Part shown: positions 36,753-45,330 of the stretch, piece after piece
How the letters are laid out: the number at the start of each line of letters is the position of its first letter
Position numbering within the stretch: the first letter of the stretch is position 1
Source of the DNA: Neofusicoccum parvum
Lineage: Eukaryota > Ascomycota > Dothideomycetes > Botryosphaeriales > Botryosphaeriaceae
Reading direction: 5' to 3'
DNA: 64,000 bases
NCBI GenBank assembly: GCA_020912385.1
Contig: CP087210.1
Location: forward strand, 2,108,001-2,172,000
Translations under genes and position numbers: made by a program
Notes under the pieces: generated by a model
What the model saw: only the letters and a program-made list of their open reading frames with translations
The model's database searches: none
Told to the model about the DNA's origin: nothing

Positions 36753-39269
36753 ATGGGCTCGCCCATGCAGATCGTCGAGGTCGGCACGCTGCGGGCCCGC
36801 GAAAATGAAGAGAGCAGCTTCCTGGGCAGCTCCACCGGCGTGTATTTCGTCAACACCGTCCGCCATGCCTTCAAGGCCTCCAAGGACCCGAACAGCCACT
36901 CCGCCGACTCCCCGGCCCTGATCGACCCCGAGCAGGAGGGCCCCAACCCGCTGGAGGACTTCCTGCTCGACGAGAACCCGTCCCAGGAGCCGCCGCCCTC
37001 GCCGCCCCACGTCCACTCCCTCTCCACCCCTATACCTCGCGGGCCTTGCTACGACGCTGCCCCTCCAGGTATCGGTCGCCCTCCCGGCGCTCAGATATCC
37101 AAGAAGCTGCTTGTGCTGTACTTCAAGCTGTGGCATCCCCTCTTTCCCTTCATCCACGGTCCGACCTTTGTCCAGGACATTGAAGCCATCTATGACCCCT
37201 CCAAGCCCTCGACCTGCCCGCCGGGCAACGAGCCCGACAGGCACAGGTGCTGCCGCGCCATCATCGCCCAGTGCGTCTTCAATGTCGCCCAGGCAGGCAC
37301 GACAAAGGACTTCCTTCCACGACACTCGCGCATCGAGTCCTCCCAAAGTCTCATCTTCTCACTGAGCTCTCTAGCCACCAAGCAAGATCTCCATAGCCTG
37401 CAAACCCTCTTTGCTGCCCAGCTGTATTTCGTTTGCGCCGGGTCCTTCAGGTCGGCATCTGCTGTCGGTGGTATGCTGAACAAATCCCTGTTTCACGCCG
37501 GGCTCCACAGATGCCCCAATCGCTATTCGCAGGTCTCGACCCACGACAGGGACATGCGCAAACGGATCTTTTGGAGCGCATATATCCTGGATCGCTATCT
37601 GAGCCAGGGTCTTGGGATTCCGCTTGGTTTCCAGGACTCAGACATCGATGTGTGCATGCCGGGCACGGAAACCCACAAGCCTCCATCCTTGAGGCCTTAC
37701 CCAGCTGGTCTCTCGCGGGAGGAGTCTTCATCGTCTGGAATATCCTCGTCCTCAGCGCAAGGGCAAGCCTCCAACCACGAAGGCTATCGAAGTGACGGCT
37801 CTCGATACGGGCTCCATGGCGTGAGGAATGACACCCCAGGCGGGACTCTGGAACCCGTGCACAAAGACGTCGTCCTTGTTGGTTTGGTTGGCTATAGTCA
37901 GCTCACAGGCCGGGCAGTGGAGCTCTTCCACAAATCTATTCACGTCCGTTCTGTGGATCATACGAAGATTCTTTACATCACTGCCGACATCCACAGTTGG
38001 TATAACTCGCTACCCATGAAACTAACTTCTATAGAAAGCGTAGTGTTTCCTAATGGGGAGCCTTCGGACGAGGCCAATCCAAGCTTCGTGCCACTCTTCA
38101 CTGTTCTGTATCAGCAGTTGCTACTTCTTGTCAACCGGCCATGCCTGTCATTACCGTCACGGTCGCCAGAGTTCCTGGCAAGCATGCAGACTTGCATCGG
38201 AGCGAGTCGCACCATCATCGGGGCTCTCGAAATGCAACTGCAACTTCGACAGCCATTCTTCCTCCCAGAACTCCTTTCAGCTGGCTGGATGGCAGGTCTT
38301 ATTCTGATTTTTGCTTGTCAACTTAACTGTTACCCTACAGAGAAAGGCTTCAAGTGAGTTCCACCCGCAAGAGCTTTTGCAATCCCTTGACGCATGCAAC
38401 AAATCCACGAACAACGCTGCTTTCAAACGTCGTCCAGCCCTAGACAACCACTTCGGACGAATTCAGTACTGACTTTCTGTACAGAGAAATCTCACAGTGT
38501 CTTCAGCTCCTCCGGCTGATGAAAGACCATTGGAAGAGCGCTATGACATATTACCAGACATTGACAAGGCTATTTGCGGAACTTAAAACCAGTCACAACG
38601 CGAAAATATCGCCGAACCCAGCAAAGAGATCAGGGACTGAGGACCCGGACCACAGCAAGCGTGCTCGACATGGGAGACCGCATTTCGGCAACAGGTATAT
38701 CTTACCACACCTTAGCTCGTCTGCAGTGATCTATAGGGCACTAACATCGTCAAACAGCCAATATTCGCACCTACACAGCCGGCCACGCACCCAGTCGTTT
38801 CAAGGCATTTCAAACAGCCGTACATCGAATAGTACTCCCGATGCATCTACGTCAATGCATCAGAGCCGGCCATTCCATTCCCCCGACGGCTCTCAGCATT
38901 CCAGTTCGACAGGGTCAACCCCACAGCAACAAAATGATCCACAGCCGTTTTCTGCCAGCCATTTCATATTCACACCTCCAGGGTGTGAGCCTCAGCAATT
39001 CGCAGCCGACTCTCTTTTCGACGAAGCATCGTACACTGGACTTACTGATTCGCAAATTGACGATGACCCCCTTCTGGGAGATCCTTCTGTCAATGAGGTG
39101 GATATATTTGGCTCTATCGCCTGGGGATCATTGAACGGTATGTGTTTTCTGAAACTTTCATGAATTTCTCCAGATCACCTTCGGTATCCATTGATCTGTT
39201 TTTTCCGTTTTGTGGCCTTATTAACATATTTTGATAGGCGACTTTTCCTACAACGGGTTCACTGGATGA
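36753..39269 (+). CDS. Fungal_trans (MHR) domain regulator without a visible Zn2Cys6 domain
   Basis: Fungus-specific transcription factor of the Gal4-like superfamily, judged by its middle homology region. Exons 36753-38353, 38485-38694, 38758-39137 and 39238-39269 give 740 residues. The start region (VGTLRARENEESSFLGSSTG) matches the segment that in relatives lies just after the zinc cluster and coiled coil. The MHR spans about 110-520 with LYFKLWHPLFPFIHGPTF, AGLHRCPNRYS and the conserved DRDMRKRIFWSAYILDRYLS block ending in GIPLGFQDSDIDVCMPG. The C-terminus is Ser/Pro/Gln-rich and acidic. No Cys6 motif precedes the ATG: an in-frame stop lies at 36708, and no suitable exon was found in 35385-36750. 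Either the DNA-binding domain was lost or it sits on a remote first exon. Target genes unknown. Confidence 0.85.
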
Positions 39270-39993
39270 TGAAACTCCAGATCTCCATATTTGACGAAAC
39301 GTCTTCCGGCACGTCTCAAGATCTTAACGAGAGATGCTTTTGGACGCAAACACTGTCGTTCTTTCAGTGCTCTCGCATAACGACAAGCAAGGCCCATACT
39401 CCCAGCCCCAGACCATGTCGAGTGTTCAAGGGAATGCCTGTCCAGATGGTCTATCCAAGGCCATCGCCGCCACACCTAGTAACGGAAATTAAAGCCTTGC
39501 GGCGGCAGAGACAAGGTAAAGGGGAAAGGTATCATGATGACTGCAATGTCCATTCAGCGCTTATGTACTTTATATACCATTATGTTGGCGGCTAAAAGTT
39601 GGTGCCTATGGCTAGGATACATGAAACATCCTCCGGGTTCTGCATTATCACCATGATCTACAATGACTCACTGCGTGAAATACCGAGTGATCGGTAGCGG
39701 CAATGCTTGGTAATGCCGGTGGTAATTTCTTCCGCATCGTGAGGATCGTCGGGTCAACGATGAGGCGGGGCAGTCACCGACCCCGCCATCCAATCGCTTC
39801 GGCCTCAGCGCACGTCATGCCGGAACCCTGGCCCCATGCTTCGACCGCGAAGGGCGTGACTGACAAGCGCTCTATATAAACCCCAGCCTTACGCCGATCG
39901 AGCGACCCGAAAGCCCACGCTACCGCCTGCGCCAAGGTCAATTGACTCAGATCAACCTTCCGCATCCTGCCAGCCGGTCCACAACCCAGCACC
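39270..39993. other. Intergenic DNA with promoter of the hydrolase gene
   Basis: About 720 bp lie between two plus-strand genes. The first half is likely 3' leader of the regulator. A canonical TATA box is present at 39873-39880. Otherwise nothing is recognised. Confidence 0.6.
39873..39880 (+). promoter_or_regulatory. TATA box upstream of the alpha/beta hydrolase gene
   Basis: TATATAAA lies 114 bp upstream of the ATG at 39994, a fitting distance for a fungal TATA element with a leader of some 80 bases. It is the clearest TATA box noticed in the window. Confidence 0.65.
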
Positions 39994-40902
39994 ATGTTCG
40001 CAGACTTCACCCCGTTCGACATCACCACCGACCCCGCCAACAATGTGACCATCCACGGCATCAAAGGCGGCTCGGGCCCGCCCCTGCTCCTCCTCCACGG
40101 CTTCCCGCAGACCCACCACATCTGGCACCGCGTGGCGCCGCAGCTCACGTCGGCATACACCGTCATCGCGATCGACCTCCGCGGCTACGGCGCGTCCAGC
40201 ACACCCCCGGCCTCGGCCTCGCACGCGGCCTACAGCAAGACGGCCATGGCGGCCGACGCCGTGGCGGTCATGGCCGCGCACGCGGGCGCCTCGACGCCCT
40301 TCTTCGTGTGCGGGCACGACCGCGGCGCGCGGGTCGCGCACCAGCTGTGCGTCGAGCACCCGGCGCTGGCGCGGCGCGCGCTGCTGCTCGACATCTGCCC
40401 GACGCTGGCCATGTACGAGCAGGCGGACCGCGGCTTCGCGGCCGCCTACTGGCACTGGTTCTTCCTGATCCAGCCGCGCCCCGTGCCCGAGACGTTCATG
40501 GCCGCCGCCCGCGCCCGCGACTGGCTCGCCATGTTCACGCTCGGCGCCAAGAACCCCGACGGCGCCGGCAGCTCGTTCTTCGCCGAGGGCGCGTTCGCTG
40601 AGTACGTCCGCGCCGCCGAGAGGCCCGGCGCGATCGAGGCGTACTGCGAGGACTACAGGGCCGCGGCGACGGTGGATTGCGAGGAGCAGAGGAGGGATCG
40701 CGAGGCCGGGAGGAAGATCAAGTGTGACTTGAGGGTGCTGTGGGGAAGGAAGGGGGTTATCGAGAGGTTTTTCAAGGCGTTGGAGGAGTGGCGGAAGGTG
40801 TGTGAAGGGGAGGTTAGTGGTGAGGCGGTGGACAGCGGGCATTATGTCCCGGAGGAGGTGCCGGATGTGGTGGTGAGGAACATTAAGGAGTTCTTCGTCT
40901 GA
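39994..40902 (+). CDS. Alpha/beta hydrolase, fluoroacetate-dehalogenase-like
   Basis: Intronless, 302 residues, the normal length of haloacetate dehalogenases and related epoxide hydrolases. Visible motifs: oxyanion-loop HGFPQTHHIWHRVAPQL (about 36-52); RGYGAS; the nucleophile elbow GHDRGARVAHQL with Asp as nucleophile and the Arg pair that binds carboxylate in fluoroacetate dehalogenases (about 109-120); LDICPT with the acid-type Asp; YWHWFFLIQP with the His-Trp pair that lines the halide site (about 150-160); and the catalytic His in DSGHYVPEE near 285. The whole active-site pattern is that of the bacterial FAcD/DehH1 type. The enzyme would hydrolyse short 2-halo acids or, less likely, epoxides. 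No signal peptide, so cytosolic. Third-position GC is very high in the first two thirds and lower at the end. A TATA box precedes the gene. Confidence 0.9.
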   Translation: MFADFTPFDITTDPANNVTIHGIKGGSGPPLLLLHGFPQTHHIWHRVAPQLTSAYTVIAIDLRGYGASSTPPASASHAAYSKTAMAADAVAVMAAHAGASTPFFVCGHDRGARVAHQLCVEHPALARRALLLDICPTLAMYEQADRGFAAAYWHWFFLIQPRPVPETFMAAARARDWLAMFTLGAKNPDGAGSSFFAEGAFAEYVRAAERPGAIEAYCEDYRAAATVDCEEQRRDREAGRKIKCDLRVLWGRKGVIERFFKALEEWRKVCEGEVSGEAVDSGHYVPEEVPDVVVRNIKEFFV

Positions 40903-41703
40903 GATGTTGTTGGGGGCTTTAATGGGGATGTGGAAGATTGCTGTGAGCGCACAGGATCTTGAGACTGTACATGCTCGCACTTTTGTCTTAACGGTGTCGA
41001 TATTTCTAAGTTGGTAATGGTAATTCTCTCTACTCTTACTCCTTCTCACGGTCCTTCCTCAAGTCTTCATGGTAGATCTCGGTTACTGTGTCTAGATACC
41101 GCACTACCATAGCGCTAGCTGGTCGTAGTAGCAACCATTTGAACCCTGCAAAGGATCCCCGTGCAAGGTGATATAGGCACACCAGTACTAGCGCAGTCCA
41201 TTTGGCCCATCCCATTGGCTCATCAGGATCTCTTCACACGATTTCACCCCAGCATTTCCACCCGCGTCCCCTGTTCACTCACCCGCCCAGTCGGATTCCT
41301 TGTCTTCAGCCCTGCATACGTCACAACCCCCCTTGATTGTCCTTTGCCAACCAAAGCGCGACAACAACGGCAATTTCCCGAAAAACAGGTACACGCGCAG
41401 CTCCTTCTCCAACGGCAGCTGCGCGCGTGTGGCTGCATGTTGATTTGCAGACAGAAACGCGTCAGAGGAGGGGAGGTGGTGCCAAGAAAAGTGACGATGA
41501 CATAATTCTGCCGTATGCGCCGTTCAGCAGCATCCAGGCACAGCGCGCCTGCTTTCTTTTTCCGCGTTCTTAATCCTCTTGCTCTTGCACCCATTCTTCA
41601 CGTCTTACAAAAACACTGTCTGAACCCAACTGCGCCTACAAACTGCACCCTCGTCCTCAAACCTGACACACTTCATTCCTTGCAGCCTTACAATACCGCG
41701 ACA
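40903..41703. other. Intergenic DNA, no gene recognised
   Basis: About 800 bp lie between two plus-strand genes. The long minus frame 39952-41049 overlaps the hydrolase and is its shadow. A pyrimidine-rich leader precedes the small membrane protein. Confidence 0.55.
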
Positions 41704-42035
41704 ATGACCGGCATCGTCCAGTCCCTCGAGAACCTCGTGTCCTCCTTCTTCACCCTCATTGGCAACGTGCTGAATGGCATCCTCGCGGCGTTCCAGTCCG
41801 TCGGCGCCGTCATCTTCACCTTCTTCCAGCAGGTTGCTGCCCTAGTCCAAGACGCGCTCGGATTCCTGCTCCGTAAGAGCCCTCTATTCTGTCCGCTTAA
41901 AGAACGTGTTTTACTAACCGTCACATAGACAACATCGTTATCCTTGGCGTCATTGCCGCAGCCGTGTTCGCGTGGTTTGCACTCCAGCAGAAGCAAGGCG
42001 GTGGATCGGTGACAGGACAGAAGAAGCGAGCCTGA
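41704..42035 (+). CDS. Small two-helix membrane protein, 91 residues
   Basis: Exons 41704-41872 and 41929-42035 are joined by a 56-bp intron (GTAAGA donor, TTACTAAC branch site, CACATAG acceptor). The very good branch-point match supports the model. The product starts with an amphipathic, Phe/Val/Leu-rich helix of about 55 residues (VSSFFTLIGNVLNGILAAFQ and beyond). A clear membrane span follows (IVILGVIAAAVFAWFALQQK, about 58-77), then a basic hydrophilic tail ending QKKRA. Similar tiny proteins are predicted in many ascomycetes, but I know of no assigned role. The size and shape would fit a membrane-shaping or organelle-tail protein; this is inference. Confidence 0.7.
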
Positions 42036-42346
42036 TTGCGGTGCGAACGGCATCCAGAGTCGAAGGGGATGGAAGGGACACTTAACATGCTTAGGTAGTT
42101 TGAGCACAGAAGAGGTGGCGATACCATGATGATGCAAGAAATACGATAGGATACCCAATGAAATGCTTTTATGAAGCAAAACTTGCTGTACTTTTGCTTA
42201 TGGGGGTTTCTCTCGCGGCAACCAAAACTTACCGCGGAACGTACCTTTACTACAAGCATCCCAACCATAACCCTAAATCTGGAAAGTCGACATGGTGGTG
42301 ACAACCAGCCATACCCTATACAGTAGGAAATCAGGGTTCTAAATTC

Positions 42347-43391
42347 TCACTGACTCTCAAGAACCTTCCTGGCGCCATCTACGATGTGCTTGACCTCTTC
42401 TTGACCCTTCTTCGCCGTCTCGTCCATCAGCTTCTTGGCCTTGTTCGCATCGTCCGGCCGGACCTTCTTGCCGACTTCCAGAGCGCGCAGCTTCTTCTGG
42501 TGCGCGGCGCGCGCCGTCTGCACCGCCTGCAACGCGTTCGTCTCGGCCTTCTTGGCAGCCTCCAACGCCTTCTTGCGCGACTCGCCGGTCGGCGGCGGGA
42601 TGGGCACGGCGATCGTGGTCGGAGAGTCGGGCTTCGGTTGTTGGGGGGTGAGCGAGTAGGGCGAGGCCTGGATGGCCGTCATGAGGGGTTTGACGTACTG
42701 CCCGCACACGACGCACGTTAGCCCAGTCTTGCCCGTCGAAGGGGAGAGGTGCACCGGAGACCCCGGACACGGTCCCTGATGGGCTCTCAGTCAGGCGTCT
42801 TCCCGCCACTTACATCCTCGTCTCCGGCGACGACGGTGACGACGCGCCCCTTGGGGATGACCTGCGCCAGGTCGCCCAGCCGGTGCGTCTCCTTCTCGCC
42901 CAGGGCGCTGCCGCTCGGCTTCAGCGTGACCTTGAGCTTCTCCAGGTGCTCCGTGTTGAAGCGGCCGCCGGCGCGCAGCTCGGACAGCTCGTGCGTCAGG
43001 CGCTCCATGGCCTTGAGGATCTGCGACTCCATGGTCGAGAGGTCGTAGGCGTCGTCCGTCGGGGTCGCCATGGCCGAGGCATCGCTGACGGGCGGCGAGC
43101 TGTCGGAGCGCGCGTGCGAGAGGTTCGCCTTGCCGGATTTCTTACGGAGCGCGGGCGTCGTGGACAGCGGGCGCTGCTGGGAGGACGGGAGGGCGCGGGG
43201 AGGGGAGCATGGCGTGCGCGGGCTGGAGAAGAGGTGGTATGACGTCGCGGAAGCGCTGGGCCGGGCTGGTTAGCTGTGGGGGTGGAGGAGGGCCAATTGG
43301 GCACGGACTGGAGGCGAGACGGCGGGCCTGCTTGGTGGTGCAGGACTTGGGGCAGCTGCTTGCTCCAGGAGGTCGCAATTCGTCGAGACAT
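42347..43391 (-). CDS. rrf1: Mitochondrial ribosome-recycling factor
   Basis: Splits post-termination mitochondrial ribosomes together with the mitochondrial EF-G2. The last exon is 42697-42347 and the previous exon runs upstream from 42814; the 116-bp intron has GTAAGT and GGGCAG ends. RRF features: ESQILKAMERLTHELSELRAG, the RxGRFN helix (about the middle), VIPKGRVVTVVAGDED, ILV-type TAIQASPYSLTPQQ, and the long C-terminal helix rich in Lys, Glu and Ala that ends in ARKVLESQ. Upstream the frame continues through a presequence-like stretch with LSTTPALRKKSGKAN, a common mitochondrial cleavage context, back to a stop at 43270. The first exon must therefore be spliced in. A candidate ATG at 43391 opens a basic presequence-like peptide (MSRRIATSWSKQLPQ), but no donor/acceptor pair keeps the frame, so the 5' end is uncertain. 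Confidence 0.85.
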
Positions 43392-43714
43392 GGTGGGCAG
43401 AGAGGTGTGCGTGCTTGCGTGGCCGGGAAGCTCGTGTCGAAGCTCTCTGCCACCGGGGCGCGCGGGCCAATGGCGCCAAAGTGCGGAGGCGATCGCCCGC
43501 CAGCAGATCGTCGGGTCAGACTTCAGCCGCTGCAGCTGCATCAGCCCGAATGGCGGCGGCTGTGCTGCGTGAGACGGCACCACGCCCAACCGTCAGAATC
43601 CTTCGGCACTGCCTGCTGATCCTTCAGAGCCATGGCCGTGTCTTATCAGGCCGGCGTCCCAGCTGATCATGATGGACTCCAGCCTTGCATCTGCGCTGCT
43701 GCCCGCTGTGCACC

Positions 43715-44980
43715 ATGGCACGAAGAGCGTTCTGGAAAAAGAAGTCGCGCTCGGTCTCGACAGCTTCCGCGCCTCCAGGAGCTGGGTCGTCTCCCCTCGT
43801 CTCCCGCACTGCGTCGGAGCTTGGAGAGGAAGTCTCGACATACCACGTCTATCACAAAGGCGGGTTCCACCACCGCCTCACCCCCGAACGTGATGAATAC
43901 AAGGACAAAGTCTGGCCCAGTTGGGCTGAGACGAGACAACACATGAAGGAGAAGAGAGAGAAGAAACGGCAGAAGAAGCTGCACCCTTCAGGCGAGACCG
44001 ATGATGAGATGAAGAAACCTGGTTTTTCCGTCCACAAGCCTCGAGTCTACTTCGGGCATCCCCCTCGGACCCTTCGCCGTGGCCAGTCCAAGCAAGGCCC
44101 GCCCCTCTGCCTCATCCATAACTCGTGGTTTTGGCGAAGATGGCAGATCCAGTTCTGTGACGGTTTGGATGACCCCGGGGTTGTTGATCCTAGAGGAATA
44201 GTGAGCGCCGAGCACGGTTACACAAACAAACGCGACTCCATCCGACGCGGCGGCGAGAAGCCCAATGGGTTTGTTCAGGGTTATCCCGTGAAGAAATGGA
44301 GAGTTTGGGGCGATACTGGGAAGGAGTATCATCGAAGTGTCAACAAAAGAAGAGAAGAGGGCGAGAAGAGTGCGGAAGACAGAGGAGCCCCTCTGCAAGT
44401 GTCGACCGCGATTACCCTTACCTGGCTTTCCGCATTTTCATCCAGAACTCGACAGTACCACTTTCGTTACCAGAACCTCGATTTCTACTGGAAAGGCACT
44501 GGCACGGTCCGGCGCCCAGGGTTTTGGGGCTTCTGTACCCGATTCAACCATCTCAAACTTGTGGTAAGGATACCTACCACGAACGGCCTCGATTCGAACC
44601 CGGAGGCGAAGTATGGCCACACTAGACCGGATGGCATGTCTCAGACTAGAGAAGTTGTTCTGGCTACTTATGCATCTTCACCTGCGGCGAGGAAGGCGGG
44701 CACTTTAAAGATTCGGGACGACGCTATCTTGTGGCTGCTCAAATTCTACATCCCAGGTCAACACGAGCTTCTTGGCCGTGAGAAAGAGTTCCGAGGAGAC
44801 CTTACGGGAACTGCTCTCGCGGACATACAATCTCATCCGGAGCAGCTGGCGGAGTCACAACTGCACATATGTGTCATCGCGACTGGTATGTCGATGGTTA
44901 TTGCTGAGCATCAGAAAAGAGAGTGGCTAAGGCATATCCTGGCGTTGGCTGCTGGTGAAGCAGGTAGCGCGTCAGGCTAG
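43715..44980 (+). CDS. Unrecognised basic protein, 421 residues
   Basis: Intronless frame. The ATG at 43715 sits in a strong context (CACCATGGC) and is preferred to an in-frame ATG at 43685. The N-terminus is basic and Ser-rich (MARRAFWKKKSRSV), followed by STYHVYHKGGFHHRLTPERD and a Lys/Glu/Arg-rich charged helix (about 75-95). The middle contains aromatic-rich blocks (WFWRRWQIQFCDG, WKGTGTVRRPGFWGF). The last 110 residues are more regular and helical, with LWLLKFYIPGQHELLGREKE, and end in an Ala/Gly-rich tail. There is no signal peptide or membrane span. I do not recognise the family. The codon pattern and absence of stops over 1.27 kb in DNA that is not extremely GC-rich support coding. 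It is divergent from the ribosome-recycling factor, with about 320 bp between. Confidence 0.72.
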   Translation: MARRAFWKKKSRSVSTASAPPGAGSSPLVSRTASELGEEVSTYHVYHKGGFHHRLTPERDEYKDKVWPSWAETRQHMKEKREKKRQKKLHPSGETDDEMKKPGFSVHKPRVYFGHPPRTLRRGQSKQGPPLCLIHNSWFWRRWQIQFCDGLDDPGVVDPRGIVSAEHGYTNKRDSIRRGGEKPNGFVQGYPVKKWRVWGDTGKEYHRSVNKRREEGEKSAEDRGAPLQVSTAITLTWLSAFSSRTRQYHFRYQNLDFYWKGTGTVRRPGFWGFCTRFNHLKLVVRIPTTNGLDSNPEAKYGHTRPDGMSQTREVVLATYASSPAARKAGTLKIRDDAILWLLKFYIPGQHELLGREKEFRGDLTGTALADIQSHPEQLAESQLHICVIATGMSMVIAEHQKREWLRHILALAAGEAGSASG

Positions 44981-45330
44981 TGACGCGTGAATGTAACGAG
45001 TTCAGCCTTGACGTGGTTACTTCGCAAAGTTCTGCAGGAGGAGGGTGTTTTTAGTACGTGGTGTATTGAGGCATTCAGTCGGACATGGAAGGTAGCCAGA
45101 GAAGATGCTGAATCCATCGGGTCCATCTCTCTCTATGTGCCCGCGGAGATGTACACGTGCTGCAACATCTCTTTAGCCGACTGCCAACAATCACCATGCT
45201 GTGAGCCTGCCCGATACGGCATAGTGCCAGTACCGCGCTCGCATAAATGGCCCACGCCAGTTTCGCTGGAGGCCACTCTCTTCCAAAACACCTCTCTTCG
45301 GCGCCTTTCCGTGCCTGCGTCCACCAAGCC

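Noticed and set aside
35586..37346. 586-codon frame on the minus strand
   Set aside because: It overlaps the regulator's first exon and the heptamer minisatellite, is made of repeated Ser/Pro/Arg, and has no domain; it is a shadow in GC-rich DNA.
39952..41049. 365-codon minus frame
   Set aside because: Antisense to the hydrolase; its Arg/Ala/Gly-rich content mirrors the GC-rich codons of that gene.
44580..44610. tRNA-like TTCGAACCC string
   Set aside because: It lies inside a long open frame and no cloverleaf arms could be paired around it.
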